From the NCBI GenBank assembly GCA_947396885.1, contig OX377201.1:68918983-68982982 (forward strand): a DNA stretch of 64,000 nt, in the 5' to 3' direction. Origin of the DNA: Heligmosomoides polygyrus polygyrus. Taxonomy: Eukaryota > Nematoda > Chromadorea > Rhabditida > Heligmosomidae. The notes below the pieces were generated by a model, which saw only the letters and a list, made by a program, of their open reading frames with translations, was not told where the DNA came from and did not search any database. Both the position numbers and the translations under genes were made by a program. Below, in pieces: positions 33,227-43,816 of this stretch. Numbering within the stretch: the stretch's first letter is position 1; each line of letters begins with the position of its first letter.

Positions 33227-34650
33227 TCCGCGAACCCTCCCTGGCGTCGCGCGCGGTTCTCGACGAAATTGGACGAGTTGTCGCGGATCGACTGTTCCCG
33301 ACAGGAACGGCTAGTAACACTTCCGACAGGGCTGCTGGTGACTCGCGCTAGAGCGCGGAAGTGTGTGTCAGCGACGGTCTTACCTAGATCTAACCAGATT
33401 CTGCTGATGCACTCGGTGGCGGCTCTTCCTCCTCCGCCAGGCTGCGTGCGGTCGCGTCATATCGACGTGGGCACTTTCGATATCCACCGACCCCACGGTC
33501 AGTCGATGTGGAGGAGGGTCGTTGAACGGTTGGTGGCGAATCGCGGCTCTTCCACCGCCGCTACAGGAGATCCCTGGGAGATGGGGCAGTTCTCACACGA
33601 GCAGTTTGGACGCACCATACCCTGGAGTTCTTTCCCTAGCCTGTCTCTGCGCTCTAAGAGCGCAGAACCCAGCTACGCACTTCCCCTGAGCGACGGGAGC
33701 AGTTCTAGCACGAGCAGCTTTGATTGCACAAACTCTGGAGTCCCCTCCCTAGCCTGTCTCTGCGCTCGAAGTGCGCAAAATCCAGCCGCGGACTCCCGTG
33801 AGCGACGAAGGCAGTTTCCACACGAGCAGCTTTGGTGGCACACTCCCTGGAGTTCCTTCCCTAGCGTGTCTCTGCGCTCTAAAAGCGCAGAACCCAGCTA
33901 CGCACTTCCCCTGAGCGACGGGAGCAGTTCTAGTACGAGCAGCTTTGATCGCACAAACTCTGGAGTCCCCTTCCTAGCCTGTCTCTGCGCTCGAAGTGCG
34001 CAAAATCCAGCCGCGGACTCCCGTGAGCTTCCACACGAGCATCACTGGGCGACGCTAAAATGACAACGGCTCGAATGGCGTGAGCGGGCGCTGGCACTTT
34101 GCCACGTCAGCGCCTGGTTAGGTCCAACGGCTATCGTCAGCGACTGTCGATAGGGTTTTTCGCGTAGTTTGGTGGGACACGTCTGATGTCTCCTGAAAGG
34201 GAATTCTATGCGTACCACGCTCGTACTAATGTTTTGTTAACATGCAGCAAATTAGAGTGCATAGAATCCTAGCGAAGTTAGGTGATATAGTTTTAGAAGC
34301 TTCGGAAGCAAGTACTTGCAAGTTACCGAAACTTTTCACAATTTTTTTGAATAGTTGTCCTTGTTATCAAGCTTTAGAAGATTTCAGGGTTTGTTGAGAC
34401 GTGGGACTTTTGCTAGGATTCAGAGGCAGCTCAAGGCGTACCAACCCATAGCTTTTCTCTTAATTCTACCTTTGTTCCACACTTGACCGTTTCCTTTCTC
34501 CAACACACTTGTCATAGTTCAATTGAGGCTTTAACACTGGCAAGATTTCGTGCTCCGCGGCTAACCAAGCGTCACCGAGCGCAGGTCCGCGTTACAGTGC
34601 CGCGACGTCGCATACGGCTAGCGCGCGACGTCGCGTTGCAGTTGTGTGCT
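33227..34650. mobile_element. 1.4-kb insertion in the CR1 element, GC-rich, unidentified
   Basis: It splits the CR1 frame between the L-E-L-L-G-I-E and V-V-Y-R-A-L-L-N-W-L blocks. Both ends carry CG-rich stretches (GGCGTCGCGCGC near 33,241; GCGCGCGACGTCGCG near 34,620) that are partial reverse complements, suggesting terminal inverted repeats. Base composition differs sharply from the flanks. The inside holds the tandem array at 33,587-34,036. A 264-codon frame at 33,269-34,063 is made largely of that repeat and is not convincing as a protein. Confidence 0.55.
33587..34036 (+). repeat. Four tandem ~112-bp units in a two-unit higher order
   Basis: Units start at 33,587, 33,700, 33,812 and 33,925. 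Units 1 and 3 are most alike, as are 2 and 4, giving a 225-bp higher-order period. Units 1 and 3 each contain a perfect hairpin TCTGCGCTCTAAGAGCGCAGA-type core (or its near copy); units 2 and 4 carry a changed version. Confidence 0.85.
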
Positions 34651-35755
34651 GGGGCCTCTATACCAAGGAGTTCTAACTTTGCTAACATTTTTCGATGCCA
34701 AATCTTATCAAATGCCTTTGATAAGTCGACGTATTTCACGTATTATTGGCGTTGTGGGCCTGGGTGAAGTCGAAAAGTGAGTCTGCTAAATGCGCACACG
34801 TTGAGGCTCCAGGCAGAAAACCATACTGTGCCGGCCGAATGGCATGAAATATGGAGAACCACGATAATAGTTTTTCGTGTAGAGTCTTTTCAGTGAATTT
34901 CACTGGAGTTGGGGTTGGGCTAATAGGTCGGAAATTACGGACAAAATATTATTACCAGATACTTTGGGAATCGCAGTCAAAATCGCGTCTTTCCACATCT
35001 GAGGAGCCCCTCCCAACAGCATGCAGATATTAAACAGATAAGCAAGAGGTTTCGACAACGAGGAATAGCACTTTCTGTAAACTATCTGAGGAATTCTGTG
35101 ATATTCTTGTGCGGCAGACATCTTCAGACTCTTGAGTAAAGCTGAAACTTGATGCGGGACAAAACAAATCTCGCTATACGTGTACCTGATCTTGTTAAAA
35201 TTGTTCGATTGGAGTTTTTTATATGGGTTTCCCAACAAAAACCGCTGGAAAAGTAGTCACCCGGTGTTGTGGCCTTTTCCTTATCGGTAAAAATTCTTCT
35301 ATCATCGCTAACAAGCTTTGGTAAAAAGCTTTCAAATTGATTTTCACGCCAACGTATTGGTATAAACGCTTCTGGAAACACAGTCGGCGCTAATAGTTGG
35401 CCAGAAATTTCTTTATGTGATAATTTAGTTGGGTGCACATATTTTTGTAACATGTGCTGCATCAAGGAATACGTAGCTCATACACCAGGCTCTGTTTTTG
35501 CTTAATTATATTCCTAATATAGCGAGGGTACCTATTAGAACCCGAATTGGGTTTCTTGAGCGGAACGAAAATTGCGAAAGGTTTATAGAGAACTCTGCAA
35601 AATCTCTGGTAAACATCATCGTCGATGTGTATTGGTCGAATAGTTTCAGCCAGTCAATGTAGGATAAATAGCTGTTTAGAGCGGAATAGTTGACATTCAA
35701 GAAATCGGGAAGCGGAAGGGCTTCAGAGTTGCAGTAGCTGTCAGTATAGTCAAAC
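34651..35755 (-). pseudogene. CR1-like reverse transcriptase, N-terminal half
   Basis: From 35,755 downward the reading gives a linker (S-Y-L-S-Y-I-D-W-L-K-L-F), then D-Y-F-S-S-G-F. The reverse transcriptase start follows: the L-L-K-S-L-K-M-S-A-A...I-P-Q-I-V-Y block and W-K-D-A-I-L-T-A-I-P-K. Next come R-P-I-S-L-T-P, the Q-Y-G-F-L-P-G-A-S-T block (~34,820), and D-L-S-K-A-F-D-K-I-W-H near 34,710. The palm continues at 33,155-33,226 and 32,683-32,800 after insertions. Several frame changes are present. Confidence 0.75.
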
Positions 35756-36059
35756 TAGATCTATGCCATGATCACACCTTGACAGGGGTGGAAAAATACG
35801 CAAACGTTGTCAAACGTGAAAGTGGTGAGGATTGTGGCATGAATGGCATTTCCATGTGTGGGTTCCCGAACATATTGTTGGAAGCCTCCCCTTCAAAAGA
35901 AAACTCAAAAAAAATCATTCTAGAATGAGCTTAGGTAAGTTCTTAAAGATTCTCTAACAACGTAAACAATGTAACATTCTATAACTATTTTAATTTTAGT
36001 TTATTACGTCGCGTGTTGTCATACACGTATAAATAAATAAATAAACATCTCATCGTCTC

Positions 36060-36272
36060 ATCCTCAGCTTTGGAAGAGCGAAGGCGATACACATTGATTA
36101 TTCTCGTATACGACGCCCTATCAGCTGAGAAAAAATCCAAGCAAAGCACCCCAGAATCAAGAACTTTCTCAGAGAGCCAGGTCCTTGATGAAAACAAGGT
36201 CAGGACCTTCGTTAGCAAGAAATACCTGAAACTGATCAATTTCTTTGACTAAACTCCGAGCGTTTAGTAAGT
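36060..36272 (-). pseudogene. CR1-like endonuclease fragment
   Basis: The minus strand reads L-L-N-A-R-S-L-V-K-E and then G-P-D-L-V-F-I-K-D-L-A-L-S, the N-terminal signature of CR1 endonucleases (N-A-R-S-L...P-D-L-V-F-I-T-E-T). It later has V-Y-R-L-R-S-S-K-A, where V-Y-R-P-P is usual. The stretch in between is too short, showing an internal deletion. A TTTA microsatellite follows at ~36,023-36,047. Confidence 0.6.
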
Positions 36273-36288
36273 AACACCTAATTTAGAG

Positions 36289-36956
36289 CTATGCGAGTTT
36301 GGAAGTTCCCGATCTCCTAGGAAGTTTAGACGTGCGTCTAAGTTCTCTCCGATACACGACCCACTGGCGATCAGCACTGCCCTTGTTGAGCTCGCGCCTG
36401 TTCCTTCAATTCGTAGTCATGCTTCCTTTCCTCAGCCGCCATACTCTGTCGCACTAACAAGTGAGGAAAGCCACTGCCACGAAGAAGTCCCGTTCGCAAT
36501 AGCATGGACCAGTGAGAAGTGGATGGAAAAACAACCTTAACTAACTGTGGACATTTTGGATCAAGCTTACCCATTCTAAAGACTTCAGATGGTCGTCACT
36601 CGACGTCGAGCGCGTAAAGGATCTTGGACACATAGTTCTCAAGGACCTTTTCGCTTTCAGATGGTAGCAAGTCCTGTGATGTCTCCTCCAGCTCACTCAC
36701 TGATCACAATGCTTCGTGAACGTCTGTCGTTCTCAACAATTGCAGAAAAGTTCCTAAGAACCCTCTGAACAGCAGCCTTCAGAACGCGCTCAACGGCAGG
36801 GTCCTTGTTCATCTCAATGGCCAACTGAAGGAGCTCAGCTGCAGACATTCCATGAAATTCGTCCTCGGTGTCTGGAAGAGTCTGTGCACCTGACGTATTC
36901 TGTCGCTGAGTTGAGCTCTTACTACGAAAGGGTTTCGACCTCCCATGGAACTTCAA
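36289..36956 (-). pseudogene. CR1-like ORF1 protein
   Basis: The frame starts at an ATG (36,954-36,956) and reads through A-E-L-L-Q-L-A-I-E-M, a frameshift near 36,700, then V-S-K-I-L-Y-A-L-D-V-E and an in-frame TGA near 36,600. It continues M-G-K-L-D-P-K-C-P-Q-L-V-K-V-V-F-P-S, the block L-L-R-G-S-G-F-P...R-Q-S-M, and E-E-R-K-H-D-Y-E-L. It ends after another frameshift at TAG 36,289-36,291. The V-K-V-V-F-P-S...R-L-L-R...R-S-M...E-E-R pattern is, from memory, characteristic of ORF1 proteins of nematode CR1-type LINEs, which bind RNA. The first ~10 codons lie inside the palindrome arm, so the true start is uncertain. Confidence 0.65.
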
Positions 36957-38018
36957 GTTGAGACCAGGATCATTAGAAAGAGCTCGGAATGCTGATTACG
37001 AATATGGTGTCAAAATTGCAAAATGAAACTCCTGAGCGAGTTATGGCCTGCCGAAATCGGGGCCTTACCATAAATGGCTGTGCGCCGCACCGGCCGCGGG
37101 ATTAGTGAGTCATCGGGGCTCCATAAGAAGGGCCCGCCGGCGGTGGCGCAGGGATAGCGCTCGCGCTCGTCGGGCGCGAGGTCGTTGGTTCGGTTCACGT
37201 TGCTGTCCGTTTTTCGCAAATCATAATTCACCTTCGAAATGACCTTTTGTTTTGAATTAAGACACGTGTCTGATTAAATTGCCGGGAAAACTACCATACA
37301 TGTTTGTAAAAATGCCTGAAGGCAAAAAACTGCTACGGTGATTTTTTTATTTACTCTGGGACCCCAAATTCAGCGAAAAGATGGACACCACATTTGCCGG
37401 TGAAAAGGACAGAGTAAGTGTAGAAAAAGCAGTAGATCAACGACGTCTAGTTCTTCCTTATCATACGTTCTACTTACCTTTTTACTTTACACTTTTTTTT
37501 GCTTTTTTCATGAATGCCAAGGTTGTCGGAAACACCTCTAGTTATTCAATATATATGATTTAGAATCTATTTGTGCAAAATAATAGATAAAATTGTCTCC
37601 ATAGCAGTTTTTTGCCTTCAAGCATTTTTACAAACGTGTATGGTAGTTTTCCCGGCTGTTTAATCAGACACGTGTCATAATTCAGAACAAAAGGTCATTT
37701 CGAAGATGAATTATGATTTGCAAAAAAATGGGCAGCAACGGGAACCGAACCAACGACGTCGCGCCTTACAAGCGTGAGCGCTACCCCTGCGCCACCGCCC
37801 CAGCTGGCTGGCTTTTTTTACGGAGCCCCTATGAATCAGCACTCCCGCGCCTGGTGCGGCGCACAGCCAGCTATGTGAGGCCCCCGATTTCGGCAGGCCA
37901 TAACTCGTTCAGGAGTTCCATTTTGCAATTTTGACACACATATTCGTAATCAACATTCCGAGCTCTTTCTAATGATCCTGGTCTCAACTAGAAGTTCCAT
38001 GGGAGGTAGAAACCCTTC
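36925..38018. mobile_element. Palindromic element with tRNA-like sequence in both arms
   Basis: Arms 36,925-37,335 and 37,603-38,018 are well-conserved reverse complements around a ~267-bp spacer. Ends are AAGGGTTTCGACC and GGTAGAAACCCTT. Each arm contains a tRNA-like stretch (37,136-37,205 plus; 37,730-37,801 minus). The right-arm version has A-box GGTGGCGCAGG, a T-T-G-T-A-A-G anticodon-loop-like heptamer and B-box GGTTCGGTTCCC. No target duplication was found. Confidence 0.8.
37730..37801 (-). promoter_or_regulatory. tRNA-like sequence with A and B boxes (right arm)
   Basis: On the minus strand a ~72-nt stretch has tRNA-like spacing of A box, an anticodon-loop-like heptamer (would be anticodon TGT) and a B box, and its ends partly pair (GGGGCGG with the TGCTGCCC end). 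Stem pairing is incomplete, so it is more likely a tRNA-derived promoter than a working tRNA. Confidence 0.45.
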
Positions 38019-38135
38019 CCTAGTTAGTAGCCTTTTTGGATGCGGCCGCCTGAGTCTTAGGTGCCATCATAATCTTTGATCTACCTGCGATAGAATGGTC
38101 GGTTAGCAAGAAAAATTAGCAACGAACAGGAAAAA

Positions 38136-38137
<2 letters not shown>

Positions 38138-38166
<29 letters not shown>

Positions 38167-38207
38167 CTTCTTCTTCTTCTTCTTCTTCTTCTTCTTCGTC
38201 TTCTTCT
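38138..38207. repeat. (CTT)n microsatellite, RTE 3' tail
   Basis: About 23 CTT/GAA triplets with one interruption directly follow the RTE stop codon on the minus strand. Other copies carry 3-6 triplets, so this tail has expanded. Confidence 0.9.
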
Positions 38208-40862
38208 TCAGCGTGTCGCGGGGTCCGCTCTTCTGGTGTTACGACGCCACCTTTCCCAATCCTGCGCTTGATCAGGGTGGACACCAGCTATTTTGATGTC
38301 CGTGTGTAACGTATCGGACCAACGCTGCTTCGGGCGTCCTCTAGGCCGCTTTCTTATTACCTCGAAGTTAAGGCTTATCTTGCGGACGCTGTCTTCTTTC
38401 CCACGCAGAACGTGGCCGTACCATCACAAGCGAGCTTCGCGCATCTTGTCCTCTATCGGCGCGATACCGAACTTCTGCCGACTAGCATCATTTCGAATTC
38501 GGTCCATGCGGGTGACTCCAGCCGTCCAACGCAGCATTTTCGTCTCCATGACGCTGAGGCGCGTTTCAACTTCCTTAGTCGCAGGCCAACACTCAGCGCC
38601 ATACATCGCTACCGGCCGCATGACGGCACTGTAAATCCTCGACTGCAGGTGCTCTGGGATCTTCCTATCGCAGAGCACGCCAGTCAGCGAACGCCACTTG
38701 GACCAACCTGCACTCACGCGTGAGTTCACTTCTACCATCAGACCGCCGTCAGACGCTATTGCTGATCCCAGGTATTTAAACACCGAAGTGCGTGCAAGTT
38801 CAGTACCGTTAATCTTAATGGAGCCGGACTCGTTCACTTCAGTCGTTAGGTACTCGGTCTTCTGACGGCATCCATGACGACAACAAAGAGGAGTGGAGAA
38901 AGCGCAGAAACCTGTGCACCCCAACAGAGATGGGAAACTCCATTGAGGTTCCAGCTGCTGCTTGCACTCTACTCTTTGGGCAAGAATAGAGCATCCGCAA
39001 CCACTCTATTAGTTCCTCAGGTACGTTGTATCGTCGCAAGGCGTACCATATAAGCTCACGCGGCACGCGGTCGAAGGCCTTCTCCAAGTCGAGAAAGGCT
39101 TTATTCACCGGCTTCTGTCTCTCGCGATGCTTCTCCACCAGGAGGCGGGCGGCGTGTATAGCATCAATGGTCCTACAACCAGACACAAAGCTGCACTGGT
39201 TATCGGAGAGCTTGACGATTTCACGGATTCGTCTATCGAGGATTCGCTCGAAGATCTTCATGCTGTGCGAAAGCAAGCAAATCGGACGGTAATTGAAGCA
39301 GTCCGCAGGACTGCCCTTCTTCTTCCAAATCGGAATCGTCGTACTGTTGTGCCAACATTCCGGTACTTTCTTCTCCTTTAATACTTGGTTGAAGAACTCA
39401 GTCAACCACTCAGCAGAATGCCAGAGCTTCGACTTCCAAACATCGACTGCCAGATCATCCGGTCCTGTCGCCTTACCGGGCTTCATCTTCTTCAGAGCCG
39501 CTTCTGTTTCCTCCACGGTGATCTTGTGAACGGGACCGTGAACAGAAACCACAGAAGGGATGGCCGGATGAGGAAATTCCATGGTGGAAATTTCCTCAAA
39601 GTAGTCACGCCATCGCTTCAGCGCCTTTTTGCGGTCTGTCAGAAGATGGAAGCTCTCATCATTGATGACAACGAACTTTTCAATATCCTCGGGTTGGCGA
39701 TGGCGGGTCTTAGCAAGTCGGTACAAATACCGCTCACCATCGCGCGACTCGAGCTTTCGGTAAACATCACCATAATGAGTGGCCTTCGCAACAGCCACGG
39801 CTTTCTTTGCAGCCTTCTTCGCCTTCTGATACTCCTGCCAGTTGCCGGCTGTTCTGTCGCCGAGAAACACATGATACAGCGACTTCTTCTCTCGAACCTT
39901 CGCTTTTACATCGTCTGTCCACAGCCATGTCTGCTTGTCGACTTTGCGTCGTCCAGGCTACGCAGTGCCGAGTTCCAATCTTGCAGCTTGGCGTATCGCG
40001 TCGGTTGCTCTCTTCCAAGTTTCGTTGACAGTCGTGACTGTCGGCAACTGTACGCCAGAAATCACAGCTGCTTCCTTCTCTTTCATTCGCCACCACTTGA
40101 TTCTAGCTGCACCGCATCGCTCGATCTGCTTCAGCCTCAGTGGCGCGATCTTTAGGATGCAGATCAGCGGTCAATGCTGTATGGCGACCGTCTCTTACGG
40201 CAAGATCTTCGCGTCTGTGACAATGCTCCGGTCCGATCCTTCACAAGCACAAAGTCTAGTTGAGACTTGGAGCTCCCACTATAATATGAGATGAGGTGGG
40301 AGTCGCGTTTTCGGAAGACGGTGTTCACAATGGTGAGGCTATGCGATTCCGCATACTTAAGAATACGCTCATCATCGGGGTTACGAGACCAGTATCCGAA
40401 ACCACCATGACTGCTGTACCCGTCCTTCGCAGCACCTACGTGCCCATTAAGGTCACCAGCGACTATGATGAAATCTTTTAGCTGTACCTCTGCTATCTTC
40501 TCATAAAGCAGACTCCAAAACTCATCCTTGGCTTGATCGGAGCAGTCAGTCTGCGGAGCATACGCAGAGAAGAAGTGATAGAGTCGCTCCTTAGCTGCGA
40601 CAGCGATCTTCATCAATCGATCGTCAAAGCGCTCGACGCTTACAATCGAGTCACGAAATCGTTCGGAGACGATTATTCCGACACCACTGGTGGTCCTGGG
40701 ACTTCCACATAGAACGGCCTTGAAGCCACGTCCTATGTCCCTTGGCTTGCGGTAGGACCACCTCGTCTCCTGCACCGCACAGAGATCAACTATTCTACGC
40801 TCCAGTGCTTCAACCAACTCGCACGAGCGGCCCGTCAACGTACCCACATTCAGCGTTGCCAC
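38208..40862 (-). pseudogene. RTE endonuclease-reverse transcriptase ORF with catalytic deletion
   Basis: The endonuclease (40,862 to ~40,190) shows L-N-V-G-T-L-T-G-R-S, A-V-Q-E-T-R-W, S-A-Y-A-P-Q-T-D and V-A-G-D-L-N-G-H-V-G. A frameshift near 40,230 precedes the linker. The reverse transcriptase has W-K-K-K-G-S-P-A-D-C-F-N-Y-R-P-I, A-F-L-D-L-E-K-A-F-D-R-V-P, and the G-V-H block near 38,930. A small frameshift and a deletion there run straight from V-V-M-D-A to K-T-E-Y-L. Compared with the copy at 6,666-7,709, about 50 codons are gone, including the L-Y-A-D-D box. The C-terminal part is intact down to TGA 38,208-38,210. Endonuclease function might survive, but reverse transcription cannot. 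Confidence 0.9.
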
Positions 40863-41186
40863 GCGGGTCCTGCTTACGTTACGGGACTTTTGGACTAGCT
40901 CAGTAGCCCCCCCCCCGATGCCGTCCTCGCATCAGGGACCCTCGCATACTTTCCACACTCGCCGGGCTCTGCGAGTGCGCGTCGGCTCCCGCGGACGCCG
41001 TAGCATTATCTCGAAATACTTGAACTGTCATACACCATGTGATGTGACATGGGTCTTCGTAGGCCGGCCTGTCACAAGGGCCTGTCGCCTGCATTCGAAT
41101 GTCCGTGATTAGCTTAGCTCGCAGAACGAGCAGTTTCCAGTGGCACCACGTGGAGGAACGGACATCGCCAACGAACAAGAAAAAAC

Positions 41187-42365
41187 AAACGTGTTAAACA
41201 GAGAAAAGTGCTAAACAACTACGCTATCAGGCACCCTATCGGAAGAAAACCGGAAGCAAAACGTAGGACTTGAATGAAAGTTAGGTTAATGGCAGGAACA
41301 GTGACTAAACAGAAGAAATACAGGAGATATCAAAAACGCGACCGCTCACCAGTGATGACCTATACACTCTCAGGTTGAGCACAGGCTAGGTTAGGTCATG
41401 GCTGAGCACAAAATTAGAAGCATTTGGAAAGGCTGTATGACCCAAAGGAGAGCTCTTGCTGAAGCCGTTACAGCGGCAGAGACGTATTGGTAGCATGTGA
41501 TCGCAACGGATTAGAAGAGCACGGACCTGTTACTGTGCGGGATCAATCAATGGTAAACGTTTGGAAAAAGAAGACTTTGACCGAAATTCGAATAAGGTTC
41601 ATGGTAAGATTTGGCAGAGTAGCCGAATTTGTGCACTGCTGAGGAATTCGAAAGTTTGCCTCGGTTGCAATGCTCGCACAACAGGGATCTACGATTTTCA
41701 ACTGACTGAACAAAAAAGACCGAAAATTATTAAACACGTTGTTCAAGCTTAACCGTAGGCGAGTACTCTTGGTAAATTTTGTAATTTTTCGAATTTTTTC
41801 ACTTCAGTAAAGAGTCCACTTTTGTTCAAAAACATTTATTTTGTTTTGAAGGACTTTTAGCACGAAATAAAAAAATACTTAGTTGGAAGCGAAAATTGCG
41901 TGCTACAATTCAGAAAAATTGAGGTGAAGACGTCGCCTTCACGATTGCAAAATGCTGATTTATTTCTCTAAACCGTCGTCAAGAGGACCACATTTGCACC
42001 CCGTAAAAACGAGCAGCTTCGCCTCATTTGAGTTTGACCATCGCGGTCTTCTGACCACACTTCTTTCAGCTGCATTCAGTCTGAGCCATGCCCAGTGGCT
42101 ATGGTTACCTTTTCAAAGATGATTAGTTGTATGCTGAAGTTTGAGTACAAGCCGGAGTATGTTCATTACCTCTAGCTCCCCCTTCTGTTAGAGCCAATCT
42201 TCAACGCATTTTACAGGTACAGTACACTCGAAGATTTTTAGCCTTGTTATTGATCCAAATCTATTCCTTACAATACTGTTTTCCAAGGTGTTACTGGAAT
42301 ACCGCAAGACATTCTTTCTCAAAATGAATCAGTGAAACAGTTTTTTAGCGACAATTTTTCCTATA
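41187..42365. other. No gene recognised
   Basis: AT-rich DNA with short frames only. No repeat or exon could be supported. Confidence 0.4.
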
Positions 42366-42378
42366 AATATAATATCTG

Positions 42379-42694
42379 GAGAGGGAGAGAGACAGAGTAC
42401 GAGAATTGGGCGCGAGTAGCGCAGTCGGAGGAGGCGCGACTGTCGCATGCACCCGATACCAGGTTCCTGGTTCGGATTTCCCTCCCAGGCCAATCAAGCC
42501 TTCCATCTCTCCGGGGTCAGAGAATTGGTACCAGACTTGTCTGGGAAGGATAAAACGCTGACTTGTTCATCGGCTAGCCACCGCAAGTCATTGTGTGGCC
42601 AAATACGCATTCATGTCGCCTCCACAACATCCCGTAGAAATAGAATGCGCTGGCGCATCCCAGAAGGGATTGAGTAACGCCGTCCTTAATCCTT
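42379..42694 (+). mobile_element. tRNA-derived SINE family 1, plus-strand copy
   Basis: A tRNA-like head with TAGCGCAGTCGG (~42,417) and B-box GGTTCGGAT, then the body and a CCTTAATCCTTAAT tail. Perfect 13-bp duplication AATATAATATCTG at 42,366-42,378 and 42,695-42,707. A GAGA-rich ~28-bp leader precedes the tRNA-like head, unlike in the copy at 62,724. Confidence 0.9.
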
Positions 42695-42872
42695 AATATA
42701 ATATCTGTAGGATGCTTAGGCGATGCGAACACCTTATCTGATAATTATTACTTGAATTATTACTTTCTTTTAAGTCAATTACTACTTTCAACCACGTTTT
42801 CAGCAGTCCCTACATAAAGTAAAAGCAGCGCTAAATCGTTAACAAAGGTCACAAAAAGATCGGTTACTTTTA

Positions 42873-43544
42873 TTGGGTTGCCCCTTAAGTCCCGCCGTTG
42901 TTTTTAACCATTCATTGCGGATTTCTCCGGTGGTCTCTTGCATAGCGCTGTGCAGCTTTCGAAAGGAAATGATTCGCTCTATCAGAATGTGTATTGCGTT
43001 TCTTTTTTATCCTGAATTTTGTCAATTTGTAGGTCGTTCACAACTAAACAAGGAGAAAGAGTTGTTGGTGAAGATGTTTTTTCTCTTTTTGGAAATTTGT
43101 TGATATTCGACAGAAATCAGCCTGAGCCAAAAACGCGACACAAATTCTTATAGAACAAGACATTCTCTTCCGCACGACATATTACCAAGCAAGGAAGTCC
43201 TACCACAGAACAGGAGCTGTCGTTAAAAACAAATCTTCTCCTTCGGACGTCCCAATTTGATGACCTAAAAATCAATAAAGTGCAAATGAGTAACGCCGCC
43301 AGCACGAATTCTTGTAGTACAGAACATTGTCTTCCGAAAGCTATGAAAAACTGCGCTTTTTCGCTCTTTCACTTTTCACTTGAACGGCCTAAAAATTGAC
43401 AATGTTTAGGCTGAAAAACGCCACACATGTTTTGATAGAGCTAATTATTTTCTTTCAAAAGCTGTATAGCGCTATGCAAGAGACCGCCGGCGAAATCTGC
43501 AATGAATTCTTTAAAAAACAGCGGGGAGTTATGGAACAACCGAA
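42873..43544. mobile_element. Palindromic mariner-type MITE
   Basis: The left end TTGGGTTGCCCCTTAAG follows TA. The right end is the near complement (…CAACCGAA at 43,544). Arms of ~300 bp pair imperfectly around ~43,208, with matched blocks such as TCTCTTGCATAGCGCT at ~42,940 and its complement at ~43,470. The end sequence resembles mariner termini. No transposase remains. Confidence 0.7.
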
Positions 43545-43816
43545 CATATCGAACTGATGCTCGAGACTTACTTAGCAAGTGGTTCCAGTTTCAAGAAATT
43601 CTTAGGTGAGCCCAACACATTTATAATGTTATTGTTAATGAAGCGCAGATGCTAACGAACGGCTGTGCTGATTTCCGCCGTTTTCCATTGGCTGGTGTGA
43701 CAAGCTAGTTCGACCCTCCACCCGTTCGCCCTTGTTGAGATCTATCCTACCCATGAAGAATATTAGTGTATACTCGTTTCACTTATTTTTCCTAAACTCG
43801 TACGCATGCAAACGGT

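Larger units (their letters stand above)
31698..36956 (-). mobile_element. CR1-like LINE, degraded and multiply interrupted
   Basis: Reading the minus strand from 36,956 down gives an ORF1-like protein, an endonuclease piece, reverse transcriptase blocks in correct order, and the C-terminal domain ending at TAA 31,698-31,700. Three foreign stretches interrupt it: ~33,227-34,650, ~32,810-33,150 and 32,339-32,668. The host reading frame resumes across each. Internal deletions also occur, for example inside the endonuclease. The 5' end overlaps the left arm of the palindrome at 36,925-38,018. Confidence 0.85.
38138..41168 (-). mobile_element. Near full-length RTE retrotransposon, 3.03 kb
   Basis: Flanked by an 18-bp duplication with one mismatch (38,120-38,137 and 41,169-41,186). 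Minus-strand order: 5' leader (41,168 to ~40,870, starting GGCGATGTCCGTTCC and including a ten-G run at 40,907-40,916), endonuclease, reverse transcriptase, C-terminal domain, and a 3' tail of GAA repeats (38,138-38,207). Confidence 0.95.

Noticed and set aside
33269..34063. 264-codon plus-strand ORF with internal repeats
   Set aside because: It is produced by the 112-bp tandem array in a GC-rich insertion where stops are rare. There is no domain or splice evidence.
37730..37801. Functional tRNA-Thr gene
   Set aside because: Boxes and loop are present, but stem pairing is incomplete and it is mirrored in the other arm of a palindrome.
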